Under the pieces are notes generated by a model that saw only the letters and a list, made by a program, of their open reading frames with translations, made no database searches and was not told the origin of the DNA. From CAYMDP01 sp964389375 (GTDB lineage: Bacteria; Bdellovibrionota; Bdellovibrionia; Bdellovibrionales; UBA1609): a stretch of DNA of 64,000 nt. The position numbers and the translations under genes were made by a program. Positions 25,141 to 33,538 of this stretch are shown piece by piece (the stretch's first letter is position 1; each line of letters opens with the position of its first letter). Where the stretch lies: the NCBI GenBank assembly GCA_964389375.1, contig CAYMDP010000011.1, forward strand, positions 6,880-70,879, written 5' to 3'.

Positions 25141-25443
25141 CTACAAATTATTAATGCGCCTTCGAATTTTCCTTTGATCAGAATATCGAAGGTCTTTTGG
25201 CTTTCCGCTAAAAGAGTTGCACTTAGAACGAACTCTCTTAGGTCTGCCCCTCCATTTTTGAGGGATGACCTGAAGGTTGGACTGAAGGACCCGCTTTTTC
25301 TGAGACAGTCCCTCTTCCGAGATATTTAAAGAAATTTCGTTTCCGGGCAAAGCGGAGCCTAGGTCCCGTCTTCGGCCGAGCAAACGAAGGTCGTAGGTGA
25401 CCCAAGTTAAGAATGTCGAAATAATTAAAATCCGTATCCGCAT
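25141..25443 (-). CDS. possible small exported basic protein
   Basis: 100 residues from ATG 25443, with AGGGG (25453-25449) 5 nt upstream as a good ribosome site. The N-terminus (MRIRILIISTFLTWVTYD) looks like a signal or anchor. The rest is strongly basic (RGRPKRVRSKCNSF, RKIRRRINNL). It is convergent with radD. An overlapping longer frame (25238-25507) lacks a clear signal and is less likely. No family recognised. Confidence 0.35.
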   Translation of the reverse strand: MRIRILIISTFLTWVTYDLRLLGRRRDLGSALPGNEISLNISEEGLSQKKRVLQSNLQVIPQKWRGRPKRVRSKCNSFSGKPKDLRYSDQRKIRRRINNL

Positions 25444-25637
25444 AAGTGCCCCTGCAAGTGGCGAAATTGAACAAAAGGAAGAATAAATTGCAGAGGCTCT
25501 GGCTCATGGCGAACTCCGAAAGGTTTAAAATTTAGGTTTTTTAAAGGCTATTGTAAGAGAATGTGGGATGAATTTTATAAGCTCATAATGCCTTAAATAT
25601 TAGCACAATTTAAATCGCTTTTGGAAGAATTATTCGA

Positions 25638-25654
25638 CCCCCAGTTTTTGGGGG
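25638..25654. terminator. GC-rich hairpin downstream of the SRPBCC gene
   Basis: CCCCCA-GTTTT-TGGGGG forms a 6-bp stem. It lies 35 bp past the stop of the SRPBCC gene on the minus strand, but no T-run follows, so termination is uncertain. Confidence 0.35.
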
Positions 25655-25688
25655 CCTTAGGTCTTAGTACGCCGGATATCTTAGGTGT

Positions 25689-26126
25689 TTATTCGGCAAG
25701 CTTCTTTAAGTCTTCAAGTGCCTGAGGCCATGAAGATTCAAACATAGGGACGAAGTCCTTGTGGCATTCGATCTCAACGATAAGCTGGGTTTTTCCCTTG
25801 GTTTCGTTGAATTTATAAATCTCCATGGTACCGATCCAATTTTCGGTCATGGGGCCTGATTTTTCGATAACTCCGTCGGCAGTGATTGTTGCAATATGTT
25901 TTGCAACGACCAATTTAGGGGCTTCGAATTTTTCTAAGACCGCTAAGGTACCACCTCGATTTTTATCAATAAATCTTATTTCTTCTCCCTGGGCCCAAGT
26001 GCCTTCATACTCTGAGTTTTCAGAAAAGGCTTTTGTCCATTGCTGATAAGTTTCGGGATTAAGCATAGTTTCCCAAACTGCATTTCTGGGGGCATTAATG
26101 TCTATTGAGTAAGTTAATTTTTGCAT
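25689..26126 (-). CDS. SRPBCC (START/Bet v 1-like) domain protein
   Basis: 145 residues with the SRPBCC pattern: SIDINAPRNAVWETMLNPET at the start, then EGTWAQGEEIRFID and the C-terminal helix PQALEDLKKLAE. This fold makes a lipid- or small-molecule-binding cavity; AHSA1-type members also bind Hsp90, but this one is not recognisably that. AAGGAG precedes ATG 26126. It is 10 nt after a VOC-family gene and probably in one operon with it. Confidence 0.82.
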   Translation of the reverse strand: MQKLTYSIDINAPRNAVWETMLNPETYQQWTKAFSENSEYEGTWAQGEEIRFIDKNRGGTLAVLEKFEAPKLVVAKHIATITADGVIEKSGPMTENWIGTMEIYKFNETKGKTQLIVEIECHKDFVPMFESSWPQALEDLKKLAE

Positions 26127-26136
26127 TCCATTCTCC

Positions 26137-26535
26137 TTAGGTCATTGAGTGTAGGCCAAAGACGTTGCCTTCGGTATCAATGCAAATTGAAATAAATCCG
26201 TGTTGTCCGATGGACATTTTGCTTTTCTCGACTCGACCGCCAAATTCAGAAACCCGAGATTCTTCTGTCGTGCAGTCTTTGCTATTAAAATAGATAATGA
26301 CGCCGTTTTTTCCTGCAGGAAAGCCGGCCATTTTAACTATAGCTCCATTTGCCCCATAAGCCGTCATATTGCCCGGAAAGGACCACATTTCCAGACCCTC
26401 TTCGATGGTTCCAGGATTTTGCAGATTCTCGAGTTTTGTTTTAAACACGCCCTCGTAGAATTTTTTGGCTCGACTCATATTATCAACATAGATTTCAAAC
26501 CATACGACGGGGTTTCCTTTTTGTGTTTCAGTCAT
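26137..26535 (-). CDS. VOC (glyoxalase/bleomycin-resistance fold) family protein
   Basis: 132 residues: VWFEIYVDNMSRAKKFYEGV at the start is the classic VOC opening, and CIDTEGNVFGLHSM the close. Other VOC enzymes include glyoxalases and dioxygenases. This one has the overall fold but no clear enzyme assignment. First gene of a two-gene unit with the SRPBCC protein. Confidence 0.85.
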   Translation of the reverse strand: MTETQKGNPVVWFEIYVDNMSRAKKFYEGVFKTKLENLQNPGTIEEGLEMWSFPGNMTAYGANGAIVKMAGFPAGKNGVIIYFNSKDCTTEESRVSEFGGRVEKSKMSIGQHGFISICIDTEGNVFGLHSMT

Positions 26536-26655
26536 TTTAAATTCCTTTCCTGGATTAGTGTCTCAAGTTTCTATTTATAATTCGATATCGTAGGAATGGA
26601 TTATTGGCAAATCACTGGACTTAATGCAGTATCCTATCAAAGTGGGGAGTTGGTT

Positions 26656-26850
26656 ATGGATGAAGACGATTTTGAGGGCAGTCTGGTTTTGGAGAAACTT
26701 TCCGAAATCGATAAGTTAGATGCATTTTTCGAAGCGATTGATTCAGATGACTTTGCTAGGGCGGAGTCTTTGATGAAGCGTGCCAAGCTCGATTCCGCGA
26801 CAATAGCTATGGTTTTACAAAAAATGGCAGATGCAGATGGTAAGCATTAG
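26656..26850 (+). CDS. small acidic protein, unknown
   Basis: 64 residues from ATG 26656, which follows GGGGAG (26644-26649) by 6 nt; a longer frame to 26596 lacks a site. Acidic and helical: DEDDFEGSLVLEKLSEIDKL then FARAESLMKRAKLDSATIAM. No family recognised. Its 3' end overlaps the start of the next gene by 20 nt. Confidence 0.5.
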   Translation: MDEDDFEGSLVLEKLSEIDKLDAFFEAIDSDDFARAESLMKRAKLDSATIAMVLQKMADADGKH

Positions 26851-27781
26851 GTTCAAGTCCTGCTGGATGGGTTTAATTCTTTTAAGCCTAATTTTTCCGG
26901 CCATAGTGTCTTGCGCCTCGGCTCCAAAGTTCAAAAGATCTTTAGTTCGTCCCTGGGAAACTGTTCTGGACAAAGAAGCTTTTTCAAATGGTCCGTTTGT
27001 GGCCCATCATCGGAGATGGGAATACGAACTTTTCTATTTAGCTGCCAACCATGATAATCAAGCCAAAAGCGAAACCCATCGGCTCGTCCATCAGCTCTTT
27101 CAGGATCAACAGTTTAATTTCTTACTCATTGAACCAATTTCGAATACCACCGGCGAAAGCCCGGCTTGGTTTGTGGAGGAGTCTATTAAGGGTACTGGTA
27201 AGGATATCGTCCTCGGTGGAGAGGCTGCTACGGCGGTCCTACTTGCAGATGAAAAGAAGATTCCCTTTGCGGGGGGAGAAATCGATGACAAAATTTTATT
27301 TAATCAGTTGAAAGCCCTCAACTACTCCAATGAGGATATTTTAGGTTTTTACTTGGCTCGGAGAATTCCTCAGTGGGTTAGAGAAAATATTCCCAAAAAT
27401 CGTCTAGTTGAAAAAATGGGACCTGGCCATCTCGCTCATTACTGTAAGGTCTTTGAGATTCAAAATAGTGACTGCCCAGACCTTCGTAAGATTCAAGCAT
27501 GGTACAAATTGAAATCAGGAAAAACTTTGGATTCCAGTATTCAAACAGGAGATGTGGCTCCAATTTTTTCCAGCTCTATATTTACTCAACAAATTTCATC
27601 AGATATTGGTCAAATTAGAGATCAATACACCTTGAGATTGATAGAAGATTATTTAAAGAAGTATAAGAAAATCGCTGTGATTTACGGACGTAGCCACTAC
27701 CTTACATTAAAACTAAGCTTTGAAGAGGCTATGGGAGTGGCGCAGTTCAAAACCCCTGACCTCAAGATTAAGACGAACTGA
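26831..27781 (+). CDS. TIKI/TraB-like lipoprotein
   Basis: 316 residues. A lipoprotein signal ends in AIVSC (C28). Early in the mature protein is AANHDNQAKSETHRLVHQLF followed by FLLIEPI, and near the end IAVIYGRSHYLTLKL. This layout (an early H, a D/E after a hydrophobic strand, and a late GxxH) is that of the TIKI/TraB/EreA-type hydrolase superfamily, some members of which cleave peptides. The catalytic activity here is unproven. It overlaps the preceding small gene by 20 nt. Confidence 0.6.
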   Translation: MQMVSIRFKSCWMGLILLSLIFPAIVSCASAPKFKRSLVRPWETVLDKEAFSNGPFVAHHRRWEYELFYLAANHDNQAKSETHRLVHQLFQDQQFNFLLIEPISNTTGESPAWFVEESIKGTGKDIVLGGEAATAVLLADEKKIPFAGGEIDDKILFNQLKALNYSNEDILGFYLARRIPQWVRENIPKNRLVEKMGPGHLAHYCKVFEIQNSDCPDLRKIQAWYKLKSGKTLDSSIQTGDVAPIFSSSIFTQQISSDIGQIRDQYTLRLIEDYLKKYKKIAVIYGRSHYLTLKLSFEEAMGVAQFKTPDLKIKTN

Positions 27782-27884
27782 GTCGGTATTCTTTATCAAG
27801 ATCCGGTTAAGAAAGGTTTTTAGGTATACGAAGGTCAGGTTTTTGCCTTAAAAGATCCTAAATTCTTAACAAAGGATCGTTTTT

Positions 27885-28241
27885 ATGAAGATTGTTTCTG
27901 TACTTCTGGTCTTGCTCGCGGGCTCCATTGCTCAAGCTCAAATTATAAACTCGAATTTAGAAGCTAGGCACCAGGCCTTGATTCAAAAAGCCATTGCCGA
28001 ACAGTGCCATTTCAAGGGTGAACTTTCTGAAGTAGGAACAATCAGCAAAGAGACTTCAATCGACCAAGGGATTGTTGATGTTTCTTTTGTTACAATACTT
28101 GAGTTCACCGAGCGCGTTGACCAGGTCATTTTTAATAAATACGAGGCTACTGTAGTTTCTAACTACTACTCGGCTTACGATCATGATGCAAAAGACTGGG
28201 GACTTTACCAGATTGAATCCGTTCGCTGCACAATGAAGTAA
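27885..28241 (+). CDS. small secreted protein, unknown
   Basis: 118 residues with a clear signal peptide (MKIVSVLLVLLAGSIAQA, cleavage at AQA-QI). The mature part has two cysteines, in AEQCHFKGELSEV and IESVRCTMK, likely a disulfide. No family recognised. AAAGGATCG precedes the ATG. A long hairpin 10 nt past the stop acts as a terminator. Confidence 0.65.
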   Translation: MKIVSVLLVLLAGSIAQAQIINSNLEARHQALIQKAIAEQCHFKGELSEVGTISKETSIDQGIVDVSFVTILEFTERVDQVIFNKYEATVVSNYYSAYDHDAKDWGLYQIESVRCTMK

Positions 28242-28251
28242 TCGCAAGCTT

Positions 28252-28305
28252 GGTACGGATATGGCTATTAGCCTTCCATTTGAAGGCTAATGGTTAGTCC
28301 GTACC
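28252..28305 (+). terminator. long imperfect terminator hairpin
   Basis: An outer 8-bp stem (GGTACGGA / TCCGTACC) and an inner 11-bp stem with one G-U pair (TATTAGCCTTC / GAAGGCTAATG) are joined by a short internal loop. CTTTCTTTCT follows. It ends the transcript of the small secreted protein. Confidence 0.75.
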
Positions 28306-28355
28306 CTTTCTTTCTCAAATTTCATTCTTCTAATATCTAAAGATTAAATCTAAAA

Positions 28356-28442
28356 TTAAAATCTGAAGTTGATATCAATGTGAGTTCTCTGCGTTCGGCC
28401 AATTTTTGGATCTATTCCAAGACCAAAAGTGAATCCGGGAAA
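28356..28442 (-). pseudogene. orphan C-terminus of an outer-membrane beta-barrel protein
   Basis: On the minus strand, 28 codons before a TAA read FPGFTFGLGIDPKIG followed by RTQRTHIDINFRF. This ends in an aromatic residue, the hallmark of the last strand of a Bam-assembled barrel. The frame stays open a little further upstream but loses barrel-like sequence, and no start fits. I read it as a remnant of a deleted gene in the 490-bp gap 28243-28732. Confidence 0.4.
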
Positions 28443-28631
28443 GTGTGTCCGTACTTTCCTCTTCTCTCTTTTTTGCCTAATCCGCAATAAAATCGAGGCT
28501 TTCAGCAGGTTTGAGATATTTCCCTGGATCTGCTAGAATAGCTGATAATGATGACTTTTTTTCGACCATGCATTTTAGACTATTTTGGACACACCCGGTG
28601 CAATCTGGTGGGTCTTAAATTTATTTCTTTA

Positions 28632-28667
28632 GGCGGTTGACCCTTCCACTTTTCAAGCTCAACCGCC
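28632..28667 (+). promoter_or_regulatory. stem-loop upstream of rnk
   Basis: A perfect 9-bp inverted repeat (GGCGGTTGA at 28632-28640, TCAACCGCC at 28659-28667) with an 18-base loop, 65 bp before the rnk ATG. It might be a leader structure or an operator; no T-run follows. Confidence 0.35.
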
Positions 28668-28732
28668 CTCTTAGGTTTAAGCCATTTCGCGAAACAAACA
28701 CTTAAATTCTTAAAAAATCGAGGTATTCCGCT

Positions 28733-29122
28733 ATGGAAAACAATTCTCAACTCATTTTATCTGAAACAGATTTCAACAAACTAAAGCGACTATTGCTTGT
28801 GGCCGATCCTGTGACTGCAGACCTCTTGGAAGAAGAACTGGGGCGGGCAAAGGTGGTTCTTGATGAAGAGCTTCCAGGGGATATCGTTTCAATGAATTCT
28901 CAGGTTTTGTTTAAAGATATCCTAAACAAGAAAGAATCCCTTATAACCCTCGTGTATCCCCATGAAGCAAAACTAGAAGAGCAAAAAATCTCAGTTTTGG
29001 CCCCGATCGGTTCAGCCTTGATCGGTTTAAGAGTCGGTCAATCCATTCACTGGCCTATTCGTGAGGGGCAGAAGCGAGAGCTAAAAGTAATTTCCGTGCA
29101 ACAAAATGTGTTAAGTCGCTAA
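28733..29122 (+). CDS. rnk: Rnk-like GreA/GreB C-terminal domain protein
   Basis: 129 residues matching Rnk (regulator of nucleoside diphosphate kinase) along its length. An N-terminal coiled coil (TADLLEEELGRAKVVLDEEL) is followed by the FKBP-like GreA C-terminal domain: VSMNSQVLFKDI, TLVYPHEA, LAPIGSALIGLRVGQSIHWP. Rnk binds RNA polymerase near the secondary channel but, unlike GreA, does not stimulate cleavage. Monocistronic, with a stem-loop in its leader. Confidence 0.88.
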   Translation: MENNSQLILSETDFNKLKRLLLVADPVTADLLEEELGRAKVVLDEELPGDIVSMNSQVLFKDILNKKESLITLVYPHEAKLEEQKISVLAPIGSALIGLRVGQSIHWPIREGQKRELKVISVQQNVLSR

Positions 29123-29160
29123 AGTTGGTTTGAGGGGTCCGGTGTTATCCGGACCTTGTC

Positions 29161-29550
29161 TTATTCCCAACAAACTATATCAAGGCCAATTTGAAGGTCG
29201 CGATGAAGTGAACTTGGATTTAGGTAGGAGGCCAATTTAAGGCTTTTTCCTGAGGAGTGACTCGCCTGAAAGGTCGTCCAATTTATTGGCGTTTGCCCGC
29301 GGTCATAAATTGAGGCAAACCAGATCCCACTAATTTCTTTAGAGGGGCCGTAAGAAATAAATCGCAGACGGCAAGGCTCATTGCCGAAGTGGTCTTTATT
29401 GATCAACATCTCCATTTTATCCAGCTCTAAAGCTGAGACATCGATAATCTGGCTAAAGCGAATATCCGAAGCGATCTTTGTGTATTTAAGCTCTCGAGCA
29501 AAAGAAAGGCTCGAAGTGAAAAGAAGGACCAAATAAAGCGCCATTTTCAT
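29161..29550 (-). CDS. small secreted protein, unknown
   Basis: 129 residues. A signal peptide (MKMALYLVLLFTSSLSFARE) precedes a mature beta-rich domain. Two cysteines, in GNEPCRLRFISYG and GLDIVCWE, could form a disulfide. No family recognised. It is convergent with rnk. Confidence 0.6.
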   Translation of the reverse strand: MKMALYLVLLFTSSLSFARELKYTKIASDIRFSQIIDVSALELDKMEMLINKDHFGNEPCRLRFISYGPSKEISGIWFASIYDRGQTPINWTTFQASHSSGKSLKLASYLNPSSLHRDLQIGLDIVCWE

Positions 29551-29606
29551 AAGCGGGACTCCTGGTTTTGCCCGAGGGCATCGGCAATAAATTCAGCTCT
29601 TAAGCC

Positions 29607-29628
29607 AAAAAACGGCACTTCTGTGCCG
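29607..29628 (-). terminator. rho-independent terminator of the CPXCG gene
   Basis: On the minus strand, CGGCAC-AGAA-GTGCCG is followed directly by TTTTTT. It lies 80 bp past the stop of the CPXCG gene, before the secreted-protein gene, and looks a canonical intrinsic terminator. Confidence 0.75.
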
Positions 29629-29708
29629 GGAGGACAAATTAATCCCCCTGGGCCTTAAGAACACTCAAGCAAATACAAGTTCCGTTCCAATGAAAAAGTC
29701 TAAGCTTC

Positions 29709-29894
29709 CTAAACCCCTTCGTAGGAAAAATCGAGGAGCTTGTAATCTTCGACGTTAAAGCGGATCTGGATGGGTTGACAGCAGACTTCACAGTCTTCGA
29801 TGTAAGTTTGGCTTCCATCGACGGATAGATCCAAAATCATCGAGATTTTTTCGGCGCAAAAGGGACACTTAAATTTTTTTTCAATCTCTTCCAA
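29709..29894 (-). CDS. CPXCG-motif small zinc-ribbon protein
   Basis: 61 residues. FKCPFCAEKISMILDLS and SQTYIEDCEVCCQPIQIRF match the small CPXCG-type cysteine-rich family (Cys_rich_CPXG), with CxxC and CxxC pairs able to bind one zinc. The role is unknown. A clear terminator follows. Confidence 0.85.
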   Translation of the reverse strand: MEEIEKKFKCPFCAEKISMILDLSVDGSQTYIEDCEVCCQPIQIRFNVEDYKLLDFSYEGV

Positions 29895-30036
29895 CGAGCA
29901 GCCCCACTCTTTAGATGATCATACTATAAAATGAAGACATAAGTGCAGTACAGACTTCTAGAAAGAATCGCCTTCAAATATTAATATCCTTGTGCGAAAG
30001 CCACCGGATTTATTATCTCTCCTCAGCAAAGACCCC

Positions 30037-31317
30037 TTACTCTAAGTCTACTTTTTCTCCGCTGTAAAACTTCCAAGTGCGGTGAGTGATCAAGCGGGCA
30101 CCGCGACCAAAGGTAAAGTAAGACCAAGTCCACTGAAGAAAGACGAAGAATCGATTTCTAAATCGAATTAAATAGATAACATGGATAAATGCCCAGGCCA
30201 GCCAAGCAATCCATCCTCCAAACTGAAGACCTGCGGTACTGGCCACAGCTTTCGAGCGACCGATCGTCGCCATAATTCCTTTGTCGTGGTAGCGAAAGGG
30301 GAGACGGCTTTTGCCCTTTTGGTCTCGAAGAATCATTTCGGCAGCATGGCGTCCTTGTTGAATTGCGACCGGAGCAATTCCAGGCAATATTTTACCTTGG
30401 GAGTCCTTAAGATGGGCTTGATCCCCTGCCACGAAAACATTTTTATGTGTGGGCAAACTGAGATCCTCACTGACAATCGCCCGACCGATCTTATCTTTTT
30501 CTACAGGGAGTTTAGAAGTCAGACTTGCGGCCTGAACTCCTGCGGCCCAAATAATTGTAGAAGCCGAACAACTTGTGTCGCCAAGATGAAGACCATTCTG
30601 AGTTAAGGCAGAGGCCCTTGTATTTAAGCGGACATCAACACCCATTTTACAAAGATCTTTCGCGGCCCGATCAGATAAGGCTTCTGGAAATCCGGCAAGA
30701 AGTCGGGGGCCGGCTTCGACTAATATGACGCTCGTATTTTTAAGGTCAGCTTTTTTAAAATCTTTCATCAAGGTGTGCCGAGCCATCTCTGAAATGGCGC
30801 CGGCCAACTCAACGCCAGTCGGTCCTCCGCCAACCACGACAAAGGTCAAATAAGCCTTTTGTTTAACCGGGTCTGTTTCTTTTTCTGCGTGTTCAAAGGC
30901 GATCAAAACACGTCTGCGGATCTCGAGGGCTTGCTCGATATTTTTAAGTCCGGGAGCGACCTCTTCCCATTTTTCGTTTCCAAAGTAAGCGTGTTTCGCT
31001 CCACAGGCTAAGATTAAATAATCGTAAGGGGTCCATTTATTATCAAAACGAACCTGCGATTTTTCGACATCAACATCTTCGACTTCGGACAAATTGATAT
31101 TTACATTTTTATTCTTCGAAAAAAGAGTGCGAAGGGGAACAGATATATCTGCTGGACTAAGTCCGGCCATGGCCACTTGATAAAGAAGCGGTTGAAACAG
31201 ATGATAGTTTCTTCGATCAATCAGTAAGACTTCAACCAAAGACGAATGGGCCAGTTGTTGTATCGCCGAGACTCCAGCAAATCCTCCACCAATCACCACG
31301 ACTTTAATTTTTTTCAT
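30037..31317 (-). CDS. ndh: type II NADH dehydrogenase (NDH-2)
   Basis: 426 residues. The FAD-binding GGGFAG of VVIGGGFAGVSAIQQL is at the N-terminus, the NADH-binding VVVGGGPTGVELAGAI is at about 161-176, and FVAGDQAH near 293 binds FAD again. The C-terminal helices (GWIAWLAWAFIHVIYLIRF) anchor it to the membrane surface. NDH-2 passes electrons from NADH to quinone without pumping protons. A single gene on the minus strand, divergent from the Rieske fusion gene. Confidence 0.92.
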   Translation of the reverse strand: MKKIKVVVIGGGFAGVSAIQQLAHSSLVEVLLIDRRNYHLFQPLLYQVAMAGLSPADISVPLRTLFSKNKNVNINLSEVEDVDVEKSQVRFDNKWTPYDYLILACGAKHAYFGNEKWEEVAPGLKNIEQALEIRRRVLIAFEHAEKETDPVKQKAYLTFVVVGGGPTGVELAGAISEMARHTLMKDFKKADLKNTSVILVEAGPRLLAGFPEALSDRAAKDLCKMGVDVRLNTRASALTQNGLHLGDTSCSASTIIWAAGVQAASLTSKLPVEKDKIGRAIVSEDLSLPTHKNVFVAGDQAHLKDSQGKILPGIAPVAIQQGRHAAEMILRDQKGKSRLPFRYHDKGIMATIGRSKAVASTAGLQFGGWIAWLAWAFIHVIYLIRFRNRFFVFLQWTWSYFTFGRGARLITHRTWKFYSGEKVDLE

Positions 31318-31526
31318 AAGCTATTCTAGTTTATAGATTCTTATTGGCAAAGTGATTAGACCGAGAGAGGCAGCGTGCGACCAGCCGCGACGCTGAAGAG
31401 GGGTCCATTCCTTTTACGTTTTATTAAAGGTCTTGTGTTTTTCTTCAGAAATTGTGAGTCTAAGTTTACAAATTCAGTTTTCTTAAGCCCCAATTTCCCT
31501 ATAGCTTCTTGAGGAGGCCCAAAACA

Positions 31527-32621
31527 GTGAGCCAGGAAAATCTTTCCCCAGAATGGATTCTCGTAGGTGACACCAAAACGCTAATTCAAGAACTTGAGAG
31601 TCTGGGTGGTCTAAAAGAATTTGAGTTTCAAGGAAGAAAAATTGTTGTCAGTTATTTTGAGGGAAAGTTCGGAGCTCTAAACAACAAGTGCAATCATATG
31701 GGTGCGCCTTTAGCTAAGGGGAAACTAAAAAAGGGCTGTATCGAGTGTCCTTGGCATTATTGGCAATTCGATCATAAAACCGGCGAATCCAAGAATAAAT
31801 CAGCTGAACCCTTAGCTTCACATGGGGGATCTGTTCCTCATATTCCAATTAAAATTGAGGGTGAGGCCCTATTCGTAAATATAAAGGGAGAATCCGAAAG
31901 AATTCGGGCCAGCTATAATCCTGGATCGGATTTAGGACGAGACCCTAAGCGTGAACCCGGAAGAATCAGAGTCCTAGGGCTTTCGACGACAGCAATGGAC
32001 AAGGAGCATCCACGTTTTTCTACTTCTGAAGAATTATTGAAAAGCGCTTTAAAAAAAGCGAACACAGAGATCGGGGTCGAAACTCGTTTTCTTGCTTTGT
32101 CAGATCTTAACTTCAGGCATTGCGAAGGTTTTTATTCTAAGTCCGAGCGAGCCTGCACTTGGCCATGCTCAATTACAAAGATGGATCCAGCTGACGAGAT
32201 GAAACAGATCTACGAAAACCTTGTTCACTGGGCCGATGTGGTCATTGTCTCAACGCCAATTCGATGGGGGAATGCAAGCTCGCTCTATTATAAAATGGCC
32301 GAGCGCTTAAACGCCGTTCAAAATCAGATCACTTTAAAAGACCGCGTTTTGATTCAAAACAAAGTCGCGGCTTTTATTATCACCGGCGGCCAAGATAATA
32401 TCCAGTCGGTTGCCGGCCAGATGCTGACCTTTTTCGGAGAACTTGGATTTGTCTCTCCCGCATTTCCCTTTGTGGCCCACTCATTGGGTTGGTCCGCTGA
32501 GGATATGCAGCATAATATGGATTTTGTTAAGACAAGTGAAGCCTTGCATCAGCACTCCTTTGAATTGATCGAGCGCGCCGTAGACCTCTCTAGAAAATTG
32601 ATCCCTGAAGCCTCTGTTTGA
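31527..32621 (+). CDS. Rieske [2Fe-2S] domain fused to an NADPH-dependent FMN reductase
   Basis: 364 residues from GTG 31527, which follows GAGGAGG (31511-31517) by 9 nt. Residues about 10-115 form a Rieske ferredoxin domain with C55-N-H57 (KCNHMGAPLAKG) and C74-P-W-H77 (IECPWHYWQFD). From about 145 the flavodoxin-like reductase domain begins (RIRVLGLSTTAM), with RACTWPCSITKM and VSTPIRWGNASSLYYKMAER, typical of NADPH-dependent FMN reductases. The fusion would pass electrons between an FMN and an iron-sulfur cluster in one chain; the electron acceptor is unknown. It is divergent from NDH-2. Confidence 0.85.
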   Translation: MSQENLSPEWILVGDTKTLIQELESLGGLKEFEFQGRKIVVSYFEGKFGALNNKCNHMGAPLAKGKLKKGCIECPWHYWQFDHKTGESKNKSAEPLASHGGSVPHIPIKIEGEALFVNIKGESERIRASYNPGSDLGRDPKREPGRIRVLGLSTTAMDKEHPRFSTSEELLKSALKKANTEIGVETRFLALSDLNFRHCEGFYSKSERACTWPCSITKMDPADEMKQIYENLVHWADVVIVSTPIRWGNASSLYYKMAERLNAVQNQITLKDRVLIQNKVAAFIITGGQDNIQSVAGQMLTFFGELGFVSPAFPFVAHSLGWSAEDMQHNMDFVKTSEALHQHSFELIERAVDLSRKLIPEASV

Positions 32622-32714
32622 AAATAATATATTGAGGGGGGGCTAAGGCCTTCGCTCTTGACTCTTTTCCCCGAGGGAGTTCTTTTGCGGGTTCAATTCC
32701 TTAAAGGGGGACCC

Positions 32715-33500
32715 ATGAGACTCTTGTCATTTGTATTGCTTTTGTCAGCATCTGGCCTTTGTGTTCCGGCCTTTTCACTTACGGAACTAAATTCATCACG
32801 TCTTCGGGGTTATATCTGTGATGAGATCAACCACGAGATAAAATATCAGGACGAGTATTTTTATTACGGGGATCTTGATAAAAAAAGCTGCCTTAAGGGT
32901 TCATTTTTAATCACGGATGCAGTTTTTGATAAGACCTTAAACAAAACAACATTGATGAAAGTAAGTTTTCAGACCGAGGCAAAGCCCTTTAAACTTGAAG
33001 GGAGCATCGATATTTTTCTTTCAATTGAAATTGGTAAAGATGGCAAGTCGAAGCAAAAATGGTTGGTTCGCAACCTAGATCTTGAAGCGATCGATCAACG
33101 TCCTAGCGCCGAAGTCATTGAGGGCATGATCCAGCAAGATCAGATCGACGTTGGAAATGGTGATTTTGGGGCTAAGAAGGTGAGCGCGATTCCAAGTGAA
33201 AAAGATATCCTAGCGGATCTTGAAAAAGCTCTTGAGGATCACGGCGACTCTTCAGACAGTGAATATAGCTTTTGTCGCTACACGAATGACACGACTGCCG
33301 AGTACGTTATTAGAAGCCTTAAGGAGCATAGCGAAATTTTAGCTTTGTTTGTTGAGAAGCAAAAGAAGGCCGGAAAGCTTGTTCGATCAGTAATGCGTGG
33401 ATATGATGATGGCGCAAGCGAGTATTGCTCTCATTACTATTTTGAGTTTTACTTAGAAGACGGTACACATATTTGGATCAACATCGATCAGACAACTTAA
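32715..33500 (+). CDS. secreted protein, unknown
   Basis: 261 residues from ATG 32715, which has GGGGGA (32706-32711) upstream; a longer frame to 32658 has none. A signal peptide (MRLLSFVLLLSASGLCVPA) precedes a charged, soluble mature protein with the segments CDEINHEIKYQDEYFYYGDL and RYTNDTTAEYVIRSL. No family recognised. Confidence 0.6.
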   Translation: MRLLSFVLLLSASGLCVPAFSLTELNSSRLRGYICDEINHEIKYQDEYFYYGDLDKKSCLKGSFLITDAVFDKTLNKTTLMKVSFQTEAKPFKLEGSIDIFLSIEIGKDGKSKQKWLVRNLDLEAIDQRPSAEVIEGMIQQDQIDVGNGDFGAKKVSAIPSEKDILADLEKALEDHGDSSDSEYSFCRYTNDTTAEYVIRSLKEHSEILALFVEKQKKAGKLVRSVMRGYDDGASEYCSHYYFEFYLEDGTHIWINIDQTT

Positions 33501-33538
33501 GCTAGGCTTGCAAGAGTCGAGAAGGTTTCGGAGGAAAA

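Noticed and set aside
25132..25329. Plus-strand ORF of 65 codons starting at the radD stop
   Set aside because: No ribosome site or family; the opposite frame has a better start and signal.
32660..32702. tRNA-like T-loop (GGGTTCAATTCC)
   Set aside because: No acceptor or anticodon stem can be folded around it.
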